From positions 1 through 64,000 of the forward strand of contig CAVRIA010000021.1 in NCBI GenBank assembly GCA_963721115.1: a stretch of 64,000 nt of DNA. The letters are read 5' to 3'. The notes beneath the pieces are model-generated. The model saw only the letters and a list, made by a program, of their open reading frames with translations, had not been told where the DNA came from and ran no database searches. Numbering within the stretch: position 1 is the first letter of the stretch; the number at the start of each line of letters is the position of its first letter. The position numbers and the translations under genes were made by a program. Below are positions 24,904 through 33,471 of the stretch, in pieces. This DNA is from CAVRIA01 sp963721115. Lineage in GTDB: Bacteria > Desulfobacterota > Binatia > HRBIN30 > CADEER01.

Positions 24904-26250
24904 ATGGCGAACGAATCGACGACGCGGGCGTTGGTCGCGGCGACTCGAGGGCTCGTCGCGGCAGACATCCCCGAGGACGCGCGCGAAGCCGCGCGCCATT
25001 GCCTGCTCGACTTTCTCGGCTGTGCGCTCGCCGGTTCCCGTGAGCCGCTCGCGTCGATCCTCTTCGACACCGTCGTGCGCCCGGAGGGGGCGGTCGAGGC
25101 GTCGCTCATCGGGCGACCCGAGCGGGCGACGCGACTCAGCGCCGCGCTCGTCAACGGAGCCGCCGGCCACGCGTTGGACTTCGACGATACGCATACGACG
25201 ATGACCGGGCATCCGTCGGTTCCCGTCCTTCCCGCGTTGCTCGCACTGGCCGAGACGGAAGGGATGAATGGGCGCACGCTCCTGATCGGATTGGTGACGG
25301 GCATCGAGCTCGAGTGCCGTCTCGGGGCGCTCCTGGGCATCGACCACTATACGAAGGGATTCCACGGGACCGGGACGCTGGGCACCTTCGGCGCCGCCGC
25401 CGGCTGCGCACAGATGCTCGGGCTCGACGAATCCGGCTGGCTGCACGCGATCGGGCTCGCCGGTACCCAGGCCGCCGGGCTGAAGGCGAGCTTCGGCACG
25501 ATGGCCAAGCCGCTGCATGCGGGGCGTGCGGCGTCGGCCGGGCTGCTGGCAGCCTTGCTCGCTCGCGGCGGGTTCACCGGGCATCCGGAGATCATCGAAG
25601 CGCCGCAGGGGTTTGCCGCGACTCAGGCGACACGCGCGCCCGATCCAGCGCTTCTCGATCGCTACCGCAACGAGTTCCTGATTCGCGAAACGCTCTTCAA
25701 GTACCACGCCGCCTGCTACCTGACACACGCGGCGATCGAGGCGACGAACGACCTGCGCGCACGGCACGAGATCGTCCCCGAGACACTCGACAGCCTGCAG
25801 GTTCATGTGTCGCCGTTCGTGCTGGACGTTTGCAACATCGCCGAGCCGACGACCGGCCTGGAGGGCAAGTTCAGCTTGCGGGCAACCGTGGCCCTGACGC
25901 TGCTCGGCGAGGACACACGCGATGCGGCGACGTACAGCGATGCGATCATGGCCGATCCTCGCCTGGTCGCCGTGCGTGACCGCGTAGCGGTGCGCACCGA
26001 CGATTCGCTGCAGCCGACGCAAGCTCGGGTGGTCGTGCAGACGACGACGCAGCGCGTGGAGGCCGCGGCCGACACGGGCGTGCCGGCCGCCGACCTGGGC
26101 GTTCAGCGCGAGCGCCTCTTGCACAAGTTTCACCTGCTCGCCGCACCGGTGATCGGAGACGCCGGCGCCGAGCGGTTGTCCGACGCAGTCCTGCATGTCG
26201 ACGAGCTCGCATCTGTCGCCGAGCTCTTGCGCCTCACGCAGCCAGGATGA
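24904..26250 (+). CDS. MmgE/PrpD family protein
   Basis: The 448-aa protein matches MmgE/PrpD: LLDFLGCALAGSREPLASIL, AALVNGAAGHALDFDDTHTT, GIELECRLGALLGIDHYTKG, FHGTGTLGTFGAAAGCA, and MAKPLHAGRAASAGLLAALL. The family includes 2-methylcitrate dehydratase and cis-aconitate (itaconate) decarboxylase. A PrpD homolog (PA0881) also accompanies the itaconate-degrading operon of Pseudomonas aeruginosa, which shares the CoA-transferase, MaoC, acyl-CoA dehydrogenase and CitE-type genes seen here. The reaction cannot be fixed, but dehydration or isomerisation of a branched tri- or dicarboxylate fits. Confidence 0.85.
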   Translation: MANESTTRALVAATRGLVAADIPEDAREAARHCLLDFLGCALAGSREPLASILFDTVVRPEGAVEASLIGRPERATRLSAALVNGAAGHALDFDDTHTTMTGHPSVPVLPALLALAETEGMNGRTLLIGLVTGIELECRLGALLGIDHYTKGFHGTGTLGTFGAAAGCAQMLGLDESGWLHAIGLAGTQAAGLKASFGTMAKPLHAGRAASAGLLAALLARGGFTGHPEIIEAPQGFAATQATRAPDPALLDRYRNEFLIRETLFKYHAACYLTHAAIEATNDLRARHEIVPETLDSLQVHVSPFVLDVCNIAEPTTGLEGKFSLRATVALTLLGEDTRDAATYSDAIMADPRLVAVRDRVAVRTDDSLQPTQARVVVQTTTQRVEAAADTGVPAADLGVQRERLLHKFHLLAAPVIGDAGAERLSDAVLHVDELASVAELLRLTQPG

Positions 26251-26352
26251 ACGACCGCGGAGGGAGATACGTGTTACTCAACGGCAGAAGCACGGCGACG
26301 TATCTCGATGGGTCTCCTCTCCCGGATGAGGATGTCGATAAATGTGAGCACA

Positions 26353-26430
26353 CCCTTCGACAAGCTCAGGGGGAGCGGACAATGTTCTTTGAAATCACCC
26401 CCCAGCCGCTCAGGCTGAGCTTGTCAGTAG
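26353..26430. repeat. CCTTCGACAAGCTCAGG dispersed palindromic repeat, second copy
   Basis: This shares ends and the TTTGAAATC core with the element at 17080-17160. It separates the MmgE/PrpD gene from the mutase small-subunit gene and may split the operon's transcription there. The rest of the 199-bp gap shows no gene. Confidence 0.65.
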
Positions 26431-26449
26431 CGAGACGGAGGAGAGCCCC

Positions 26450-26854
26450 ATGACGAGCGACCGGAGGATTCGCGTTCTCGTAGGCAAGCCGGGGCTCGAC
26501 GGACATGACCGCGGCGCCCGCGTCATCGCCTACGGCCTGCGCGACGCCGGCTTCGAGGTCATCTACACCGGGTTGCGCCAGTCCCCCGAGCAGATCGTCC
26601 AGGCGGCGATCCAGGAGGACGTCGACGTCGTCGGCCTCTCTATCCTGTCCGGCGCGCATCTCGGCCTGACCGGGAAGGTGATCGAGCTCCTGCGCGAACA
26701 GGGAGGTGGCGACATCCCCGTTCTCGTCGGCGGCCTGATCCCCGATGAGGACAAACCCGCCCTGCGGGCGATGGGCGTGGCCGGGATCTTCACGGCGGGC
26801 ACCCCCATCGCGGAAGTCGCCGCTTTCATCGAGTCGTCCACTGCCGTTGCGTAA
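26450..26854 (+). CDS. B12-binding subunit of acyl-CoA mutase
   Basis: The 134-aa protein is the stand-alone cobalamin-binding (small) subunit of a methylmalonyl-CoA-mutase-type enzyme. It starts RIRVLVGKPGLDGHDRGARV, carrying the DxHxxG motif whose His coordinates cobalt, followed by VDVVGLSILSGAHLGL (SxL loop) and VLVGGLIPDEDKPAL (GG loop). Split enzymes of this type (HcmA/B, IcmA/B, archaeal mutases) have small subunits of about 130-140 aa. The large subunit gene follows 31 bp later. All key cofactor-binding features are intact. Confidence 0.9.
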   Translation: MTSDRRIRVLVGKPGLDGHDRGARVIAYGLRDAGFEVIYTGLRQSPEQIVQAAIQEDVDVVGLSILSGAHLGLTGKVIELLREQGGGDIPVLVGGLIPDEDKPALRAMGVAGIFTAGTPIAEVAAFIESSTAVA

Positions 26855-26885
26855 TGGAAGAGGCACTGACTCCGAGGAGACCGAT

Positions 26886-28641
26886 ATGAGCATTCCTAAT
26901 CAGGATCTCGAGCGAGTGACGGAGGCGGAGGAGGAGTGGCAAAGCCAGGTCGTCGAGCCGCGTGTACGGCGCTTCAAGGTCGAAAAGTGTCCGACGAGGT
27001 TCTACACGCCGGCCTCGCAACCCGATTTCGACTTCCTCGCCAAAGTGGGCTTCCCGGGACAGTACCCGTTCACCGCCGGCAACCAGCCGTTCGAAGCCTG
27101 GCGCGCCTACGCCGAGGTGGGCGCGAAGATGGGCGTGCGGGCCGACTACGGCGCCGCGAGCGCGGGGCGTTACAGCGGCTACGGCACCGCGGAGGACTAC
27201 CGCGACTATCTCCTCGCCATGCAGGCCCGGGGAAGCCGCGGCGGGCCCAACGTGGCGTTCGATCTCGTCACCCAGTGCGGCTACGACTCGGACAGCCCGC
27301 ACGCCTTCGGCGAGGTGGGTCGCGTCGGTGTGGCGATCGACTCGTTGCGCGACTTCGAGGTCATCTACGAGGCGTTCACCGGCGAGCGCGACATCGACAA
27401 GGTCGCCTCCAACTTCACCATCAACGCCCCCTGCGCCGTCATTCTCGCGATGCTCGCCGCCCTGGCGGAGGCGCGCGGCATTCCGCTGGACAGCCTGAGG
27501 GGCACCCCGCAGAACGACATCCTGAAGGAGTTCATCGCCCGCGGCACCTACATCTACCCGCCGCGCGCGTCCATGCGTCTGTTCCGCGACACGCTGGTCT
27601 TCTGCCGGCGGCAGATGCCGAAGATGAACGTCAACAGCATCGGCGGCTACCACATCCGCGAGGCCGGCGCGACGCGCGTGCAGGATCTGGCCTTCTCCCT
27701 GGCCAACGGAATCGCCTATCTCCAGGAGGGCGTGGACGCCGGACTCGAAGTCGACGACTTCGCGCCCATGTTCACCTTCAACGCCTTCGGCGGAAGCATG
27801 CAGGTTTACGAGGAGATCGCCTTCCAGCGCGCCGCGCGACGCATGTGGGCGCGCATCCTCAAGGAGCGATTCGGTGCGACGAACCCGCGCGCGATGATGA
27901 TCCGACAGCCGATCACCGCACACATCGGTTGCACCAGCACGACCCTGCAGCGTCCGTTGAACAACCTGGCCCGCTCCGTCATGGGGGGCATGGCCGCGGG
28001 GATGTCGGGAGGGATGCCGGCCGCCTATCCGCCCTTCGACGAGCCGCTCGGGCTGGGGCACAGCCTCGAAGCGATGCAACTGCAGATCGACGCCACCCGC
28101 ATCATGATCTGCGAGGCCGGCATCGCCGACGTGAACGATCCGTGGGCCGGCTCCTACTTCATGGAGTCGCTCACGGACGAAACGGAAGCAGCGGCTCGGG
28201 AAGAGCTCGGGCGCATCGAAGGCATGGGCGGAGCGGTGGCGGCGATCGAGAACGGCTACATGCCGAGGGCCGTCGCGCGCAGCGCCTACGAGCGGCAGAA
28301 GCGCATCGAGAGCCAGCAGGACCTGGTCGTCGGCGTCAACTGCTTCAACGGGGAGAACGAGCTGCAGCGTATCGCTCAACCACACGGTCGAGCAGCTGTA
28401 CGACCCGGCGCATCTGCGCTCGGCCGAGGAGCGCCAGCTGGCCAAGCTGGCCAGACTGAAGCGCGAGCGCTCGGGGGTGGCAGTCGCCAAGACCCTCGAG
28501 GCGCTGGAGCGCCGCGCGCGGGACGCGGACGCCAACCTGATGCCGGATCTCATCGAGTGCGTGAAGAGCGAGGCCACGTTGCAGGAGATCTGCGACGTGC
28601 TGCGCGGCGTCTTCGGCGAGGCGGAGCCCGTGACCCTCTGA
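26886..28641 (+). CDS. divergent B12-dependent acyl-CoA mutase large subunit (frameshifted)
   Basis: About 585 aa, matching split mutase large subunits. Clear family blocks are NVNSIGGYHIREAGATRVQD, SLANGIAYLQEGVDAGLEVDDFAP cut as separate parts, FGATNPRAMMIRQPITAH and DVNDPWAGSYFMESLTDE. Yet substrate-site blocks are altered: the family's RPWTIRQYAGF area reads ASAGRYSGYGTAEDY, HTQTSG reads ITAHIGC, and GGTQSLHTN reads GGMPAAYPPFDEP. This suggests a substrate other than methylmalonyl-CoA. Near 28,363-28,366 one extra base breaks the frame; correct reading continues VSLNHTVEQLYDP to 28641. It acts with the B12 subunit just upstream. The reaction is a carbon-skeleton rearrangement of unknown acyl-CoA. 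Confidence 0.8.
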
Positions 28642-28657
28642 GTCGAGGAGCCCAGCG

Positions 28658-29458
28658 ATGAACGAAATCGACACACTGCTGAGCGAGCGCCGAGGTCGCA
28701 TCGGCGTCGTCACCTTCAACCGCCCCGAGCAACGCAACGCGTTGACTCCCGGCATGCTGATCCGACTGCACGAGACGCTCGGAGCCTGGGCTCGCGAAGA
28801 CGAGGTGCGGGCGGTCGTCGTCACGGGGAGCGGGGAGAAGTCGTTTTCCTCCGGCTACGACATCACGGCCATCCCGACCGATCTCACCCCGGAGCAGCTC
28901 GAGCAACTCCGCCACGGCCATCCCCTGGGGCTGGGGGTCTCGAGCGTGAAGAGCTTTCCGTATCCCGTGATCGCCATGCTGAACGGCCACTGCTTCGGCG
29001 GCGCACTTCACCTGGCACTGAGCTGCGACCTCCGGATCGGCGTCGACGACGTCACGATCGGCATGCCCGCGGTCCGGCTCGGTCTGGTGTACGCCCCGGA
29101 TGGCATCGAGCAGTTCGTGCACGTGCTCGGCATCGCGCGCGCGCGTGAGGTCTTCTTCACCGCGCGCAGCTACCGGGGGCCCGACGCCCACGCGATCGGC
29201 CTGGTCGACCGGCTCGTGCCACGCGGGGAGCTGGAGCGGACGACCTTCGAGCTGGCTGAGCAGATCGCCGGCAATGCGCCGCTGGCTCTACGGGGTACCA
29301 AGCAGGTCCTGAATCGCATCGAGGCGGCGGCGCCATTGTCCGCGGAGGCACGGAGAGAGGCCGAGGCGCTCATGGCGACGGCGCTCCGAAGCGAAGATGC
29401 CAAGGAGGCGCAGCGGGCCTTCGTCGAGAAGCGCCGGCCCCACTTCGCGGGGCGCTAG
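28658..29458 (+). CDS. enoyl-CoA hydratase/isomerase family protein
   Basis: The 266-aa crotonase has IGVVTFNRPEQRNALTPGM, a first oxyanion segment FSSGYDITAI and a second one MLNGHCFGGALHLALSCDLR. In the usual acid-base positions the motif GGALH lacks the classical Glu of hydratases, so isomerase, decarboxylase or hydrolase chemistry is possible. Because it directly follows the mutase (16 bp), it may act on the mutase product. Methylmalonyl-CoA decarboxylase is one crotonase that behaves this way, but that is only an option. Confidence 0.8.
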   Translation: MNEIDTLLSERRGRIGVVTFNRPEQRNALTPGMLIRLHETLGAWAREDEVRAVVVTGSGEKSFSSGYDITAIPTDLTPEQLEQLRHGHPLGLGVSSVKSFPYPVIAMLNGHCFGGALHLALSCDLRIGVDDVTIGMPAVRLGLVYAPDGIEQFVHVLGIARAREVFFTARSYRGPDAHAIGLVDRLVPRGELERTTFELAEQIAGNAPLALRGTKQVLNRIEAAAPLSAEARREAEALMATALRSEDAKEAQRAFVEKRRPHFAGR

Positions 29459-29564
29459 TGGATGGCGACGGTGCCGGGGTCGCAAGCAGGAGAAGAGGGA
29501 TGGCGAAGACGACCTGGAGCGCCGCAATCGCCGTCACAACCACAGACGTCAGAGGAGGAGCTCG

Positions 29565-30562
29565 ATGACTTGGAGCACTGCGAACATTCCGGATCGGACC
29601 GGCCGCACCGCGGTCGTGACCGGCGCCAACGGCGGCCTGGGGTTGGAGACCGCACGGGCACTGGCCGCCGCCGGGGCGCACGTCGTCATGGCCGCCCGCG
29701 ATCAGGACAAGGCGGCACGAGCGGAAGCGGACATCCGCGCAGGCCTTCCCGACGCGAAGCTCGAGATCGCGCCGTTGGACCTCGGCTCGTTGGCTTCGGT
29801 GCGTGCGGCCGCCGATCGAATCCTCGCCAACCACCGAGTCGTCGACATCCTCGTCAACAACGCCGGCGTCATGGCCTGCCCCGAGCGCCGCACCGAAGAT
29901 GGCTTCGAGATGCAGCTCGGGGTCAACCACCTCGGACATTTCGCGCTGACGGCCCACCTCTTGCCGGCGCTGCTGCGTGCCGACGCCGCGCGTGTCGTGT
30001 CGGTGACCAGCACGGCGCATCACATGGGATTCGCGATCGATCCGGCGAATCCGCACCTCAAAGGCAAGTACGGACCGTGGAAGGCCTACGGCCAGTCGAA
30101 GCTCGCCAATTTCCATTTCGGCATCGGCTTGAACAGACGCTTCGAGGCCGCGGGCGTCAAACCGAGAAGCTTGATCGCGCACCCCGGCCTGTCGAACACC
30201 GAGCTGCAGGCCGTGAGCGTTCGCGAGTCGCAAGGAGGCGCGCTTCAGAAGTTCTTCCACGTCCTGGCCGGCCGCACGGGCATGACGCCCGCGCAGGGCG
30301 CGCTGCCGCAGATTCGAGCCGCGACGGATCCCGCCGCGAAGGGTGGGGAGTTCTACGGTCCGCTGTTCGTCAACAACGGGCCGCCCGTTCGCAAGCCGAT
30401 CTTCCGCCGTCTCGGCATGTCGAGTGCGATCGAGACGCTGTGGCTGGTGTCCGAACGCGAGACCGGCGTCACGCTCGACGTTGCGGCCGCCGACGAAAGG
30501 GAGTGGATCTGTACGCTTTTCAGAGAGGGCAACGTCACAGGCGAGGCGCGGAAGACACTTAG
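29565..30562 (+). CDS. SDR family (retinol-dehydrogenase-like), 3' end unclear
   Basis: From an ATG with AGAGGAGGAG upstream (29565), the protein has VVTGANGGLGLETARALAAA, ILVNNAGVMACPE, NHLGHFALTAHLL and the catalytic YxxxK as AYGQSKLAN. This is typical of the retinol-dehydrogenase/light-dependent-protochlorophyllide-reductase-like SDR group of about 310 aa. No stop appears in this frame after the expected end (GVTLDV, about 30,480). The frame runs open into the threonine-synthase start; a +1 shift would end it at 30562. The end given is therefore approximate. It may be the last gene of the acyl-CoA operon. Confidence 0.75.
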
Positions 30563-30668
30563 GGAGAGGGGCCGCGAGCGTCGCGCCTGCGCTGCGCCCC
30601 TTCCTGTGCTAGGCTCCGCGCGGCGGTGCCGCGAACGAGGTGCCGCGACGGCTGCACAAGGAGCGACG

Positions 30669-32019
30669 ATGAGCGAGTACGGCGCCTGGTTCGAATGCAT
30701 CAACGGCTGCGAGACCCACTTCAGCCTGTTCGAGATCATCTACCGCTGCCCGACGCTGCGGCGATCTGCTCGACGTCGTGCACGACATCGACGCCCTGCG
30801 CCGGCGCTCCCCGGCGGCGTGGATCCGCCTCTTCGACGAGCGCTACCGGCGCAACGACTTCCCGTACGGCTCGGGCGTCTGGGGCAAGAAGGAGTGGGTG
30901 GTGCCCTTCCTCGACGACGAGAACGTCGTCTCCACCTACGAGGGCGGCACGAACCTGCTCTGGGCGGACCGCTACGGCAAGATGATCGGCGTCGAGGACC
31001 TGTGGGTGAAGCAGTGCGGCAACTCCCACACCGGATCGTTCAAGGACCTCGGCATGACGGTCCTGGTCTCGGTCGTCAAGCAGATGATCGCCGAAGGCCA
31101 GCAGATCGCCGCCATCGCCTGCGCCTCCACCGGAGACACCTCCGCCGCGCTGGCCAACTACTGCGCCGCCGCCGGCATTCCCGCCGTCGTGCTGCTGCCG
31201 CGCCACAAGGTGTCGCCGGCGCAGCTCGTGCAGCCGCTGGCCAACGGCGCCCTGGTGCTGAGCCTGGACACCGACTTCGACGGCTGCATGGCCCTGGTGC
31301 AGGAGATCACCAAGGAGCGGACCGTCTACCTCGCCAACTCGATGAACAGCCTGCGCATCGAGGGCCAGAAGACCGTCGCCATCGAGCTCGTGCAGCAGTT
31401 CAACTGGGAGGTGCCGGACTGGGTGGTGATCCCCGGCGGCAACCTCGGCAACGTCAGCGCCCTCGGCAAGGGCTTCCTCATGATGCGCGACCTCGGCCTG
31501 ATCCAGAGGATGCCGCGCATCGCCGTGGCGCAGGCGGAGAACGCCAACCCGCTGTACCTCTCCTACCTGACCCACTTCCAGAGCTTCCGGCCGGTGCAGG
31601 CGAAGAAGACGCTGGCCAGCGCCATCCAGATCGGCAACCCGGTGAGCTACAAGCGCGCCGTCCGCGTGCTCGAGCAGTTCGACGGCGTGGTCGAGCAGGC
31701 GAGCGAGACGGAGCTGGCCGACGAGGCGGCCCTCGCCGACCGCACCGGCATGTTCAACTGCCCGCACACCGGCGTGGCGCTGGCCGCCCTGCGCAAGCTC
31801 ATCGATCGCAAGATCATCCGCCCCAAGGAACGGGTGGTGGTGATCTCGACCGCGCACGGGCTCAAGTTCGCCGAGCAGAAGACGGCCTATCACCTGGGCG
31901 AGATCGAGGGCGTCCACTCCAAGTACGCCAACCAGCCGCTCGAGATCGAGGCCAGGCTGGGCACGGTCACCGACGCGATCAAGCGCTACGCCGACAAGAT
32001 CAAGATGCTGGAGGTCTGA
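30669..32019 (+). CDS. thrC: threonine synthase (frameshifted near 5' end)
   Basis: An ATG at 30669 with AAGGAG upstream reads MSEYGAWFECINGCETHFSL. A zinc-ribbon-like segment follows (YRCPTCG when one extra C near 30,757 is removed). The PLP enzyme then continues to 32019 with the PLP-lysine motif NSHTGSFKDLGM, SNT-like ACASTGDTSAALA and glycine-rich VVIPGGNLGNVSALGKGF. Threonine synthase converts O-phosphohomoserine to threonine. The next gene (1 bp later) encodes a trans-sulfuration enzyme, consistent with a homoserine-branch operon. The single-base insertion breaks an otherwise intact protein of about 450 aa. Confidence 0.85.
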
Positions 32020-32020
32020 C

Positions 32021-33211
32021 GTGGCACCCGATCGTTCCAGGCCCGCCGGGCCGAGCACCCGCGCCGTGCACGGCGGCGAGGCGCGCACCAAGCTGGTCAA
32101 CGCCGTCACCGAGCCGATCATCCAGACCTCGACCTTCACCTTCGCCGACTCCGCCGAGCTCGCCGACTACTTCGAGGGCCGCATCGAGCGCGAGGAGTAC
32201 GGCCGCTACGGCAACCCGACGCAGCGCGTCGCGGAGCGCAAGCTGGCGGCGCTCGAGTCGGCCGAGGAGGGGCTGCTGTTCTCGAGCGGCATGGCCGCGA
32301 TCACCACCACGCTGTTCGCGATGCTGTCGAAGGGCGCGCACGTCGTCCTCACCGACGATGCCTACCGGCGCACCCGGCAGTTCATGCTACAGGTCCTGCG
32401 CCGCTACGGCATCGAGGTGTCCGTCGTCCCCGCCGGCGACTACGATCGGATGGAGGAGGCGGTTCGCCAGACGACGCGGCTGATCTTCAGCGAGTCGCCG
32501 ACCAACCCGTACAACCGCGTCCTCGATCTGCAGCGCGTCGCCGACATCGGCCGCCGACACCGGGTCAAGACCATCATCGACTCGACCTTCGCGACGCCGA
32601 TCAACCAGCGGCCCCTCGAGTTCGGCATCGATCTGGTCATTCACTCCGCCACCAAGTACCTCGGCGGCCACAACGACCTGCTCGCCGGCGCCGTGCTCGG
32701 CAGCGCCTCGCTGATCGGCGGCATCCGCGAGCTGCACGGGATCACCGGCGGCGTTCTGGATCCGTTCGCCGCCTATCTGCTGATCCGCGGCATCAAGACG
32801 CTGGCGCTGCGCATCGCGCGGCAGAACGACAACGCCGAGCGCATCGCCGCCTTCCTCGACGACCATCCGAAGGTCGAGCGCGTGCACTACCCGAGCCTGC
32901 CCAGCCACCCGGAGCACGAGATCGCCAAACGGCAGATGAGCGGCTTCGGCGGCGTCGTGTCGTTCGAGGTCCGCGGCGACCTCGCCGCGGCGTCGCGCCT
33001 GGTCGACGCCTGCCGCATCCCGCGCATCGCCCCCTCGCTCGGCGGCGTCGAGAGCCTGATCGAGCAGCCGGCGCTGATGAGCTTCTACGAGCTCAGCACC
33101 GAGGAGCGCCTGCAGGTCGGCATCAAGGACGCGCTGGTCCGCTACGCGGTCGGCGTCGAGGACGCCGACGATCTGATCGCCGATCTCGAGCAGGCGCTGG
33201 AGCAGGTCTGA
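32021..33211 (+). CDS. cystathionine gamma-synthase / O-succinylhomoserine-type PLP enzyme
   Basis: The 396-aa protein (GTG start) is a Cys/Met-metabolism PLP-dependent enzyme: TRAVHGGEARTKLVNAVTEP, YGRYGNPTQRVAERKLAALE, SSGMAAITTTLFAMLSKGAH, and PLP lysine in HSATKYLGGHNDLLAGAV. The C-terminal SLGGVESLIEQPALMS is also conserved. It could act as cystathionine gamma-synthase, O-acetyl/succinylhomoserine sulfhydrylase or gamma-lyase. Tight coupling to threonine synthase favours methionine synthesis from an activated homoserine. Confidence 0.85.
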   Translation: MAPDRSRPAGPSTRAVHGGEARTKLVNAVTEPIIQTSTFTFADSAELADYFEGRIEREEYGRYGNPTQRVAERKLAALESAEEGLLFSSGMAAITTTLFAMLSKGAHVVLTDDAYRRTRQFMLQVLRRYGIEVSVVPAGDYDRMEEAVRQTTRLIFSESPTNPYNRVLDLQRVADIGRRHRVKTIIDSTFATPINQRPLEFGIDLVIHSATKYLGGHNDLLAGAVLGSASLIGGIRELHGITGGVLDPFAAYLLIRGIKTLALRIARQNDNAERIAAFLDDHPKVERVHYPSLPSHPEHEIAKRQMSGFGGVVSFEVRGDLAAASRLVDACRIPRIAPSLGGVESLIEQPALMSFYELSTEERLQVGIKDALVRYAVGVEDADDLIADLEQALEQV

Positions 33212-33221
33212 GGGCGCGCAT

Positions 33222-33410
33222 GCCGGACACGGCTCCGGCCTCGAGATCGATCCGGTAGTCGACCTCGGCGCGCAATCCCTGGCCTCCTGCCGGTCGTGGC
33301 TCATCGGGATGATCGGCACCTGGATCGCCGCCGGGCGCGGCAGCACCAGGTTGAGCAGAATGAACGGCCGGCGTGAGAACGCGAGGCGGGTGCGGTTCTC
33401 ATTGACATCG
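33222..33410 (-). pseudogene. DUF1003-like remnant
   Basis: On the minus strand, 33390 downward reads RRPFILLNLVLPRPAAIQVP followed by IIPMSHDRQEARD. It continues one base out of frame as LRAEVDYRIDLEA. This closely matches the C-terminal motif of DUF1003 membrane proteins (FILLNLxLSxxAAxQAPxIxMSxxRQxxxDR). The N-terminal membrane part is missing, so only a fragment remains in the otherwise non-coding 33212-33471 gap. Confidence 0.5.
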
Positions 33411-33471
33411 GCCGTGCTCCGGCTCCAATCTCCAGCTGTTTCATGAGGGGCCCGTGACGAAGGAAGGAGAG

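Noticed and set aside
26247..26453. A 68-aa gene between MmgE/PrpD and the mutase small subunit
   Set aside because: Most of it is the dispersed palindromic repeat, and no family or conserved pattern is visible.
29565..32483. A 1,000-residue SDR-threonine synthase fusion
   Set aside because: The open frame leaves the real threonine synthase frame after about 35 residues and then shows no homology; a lost stop is more likely than a true fusion.
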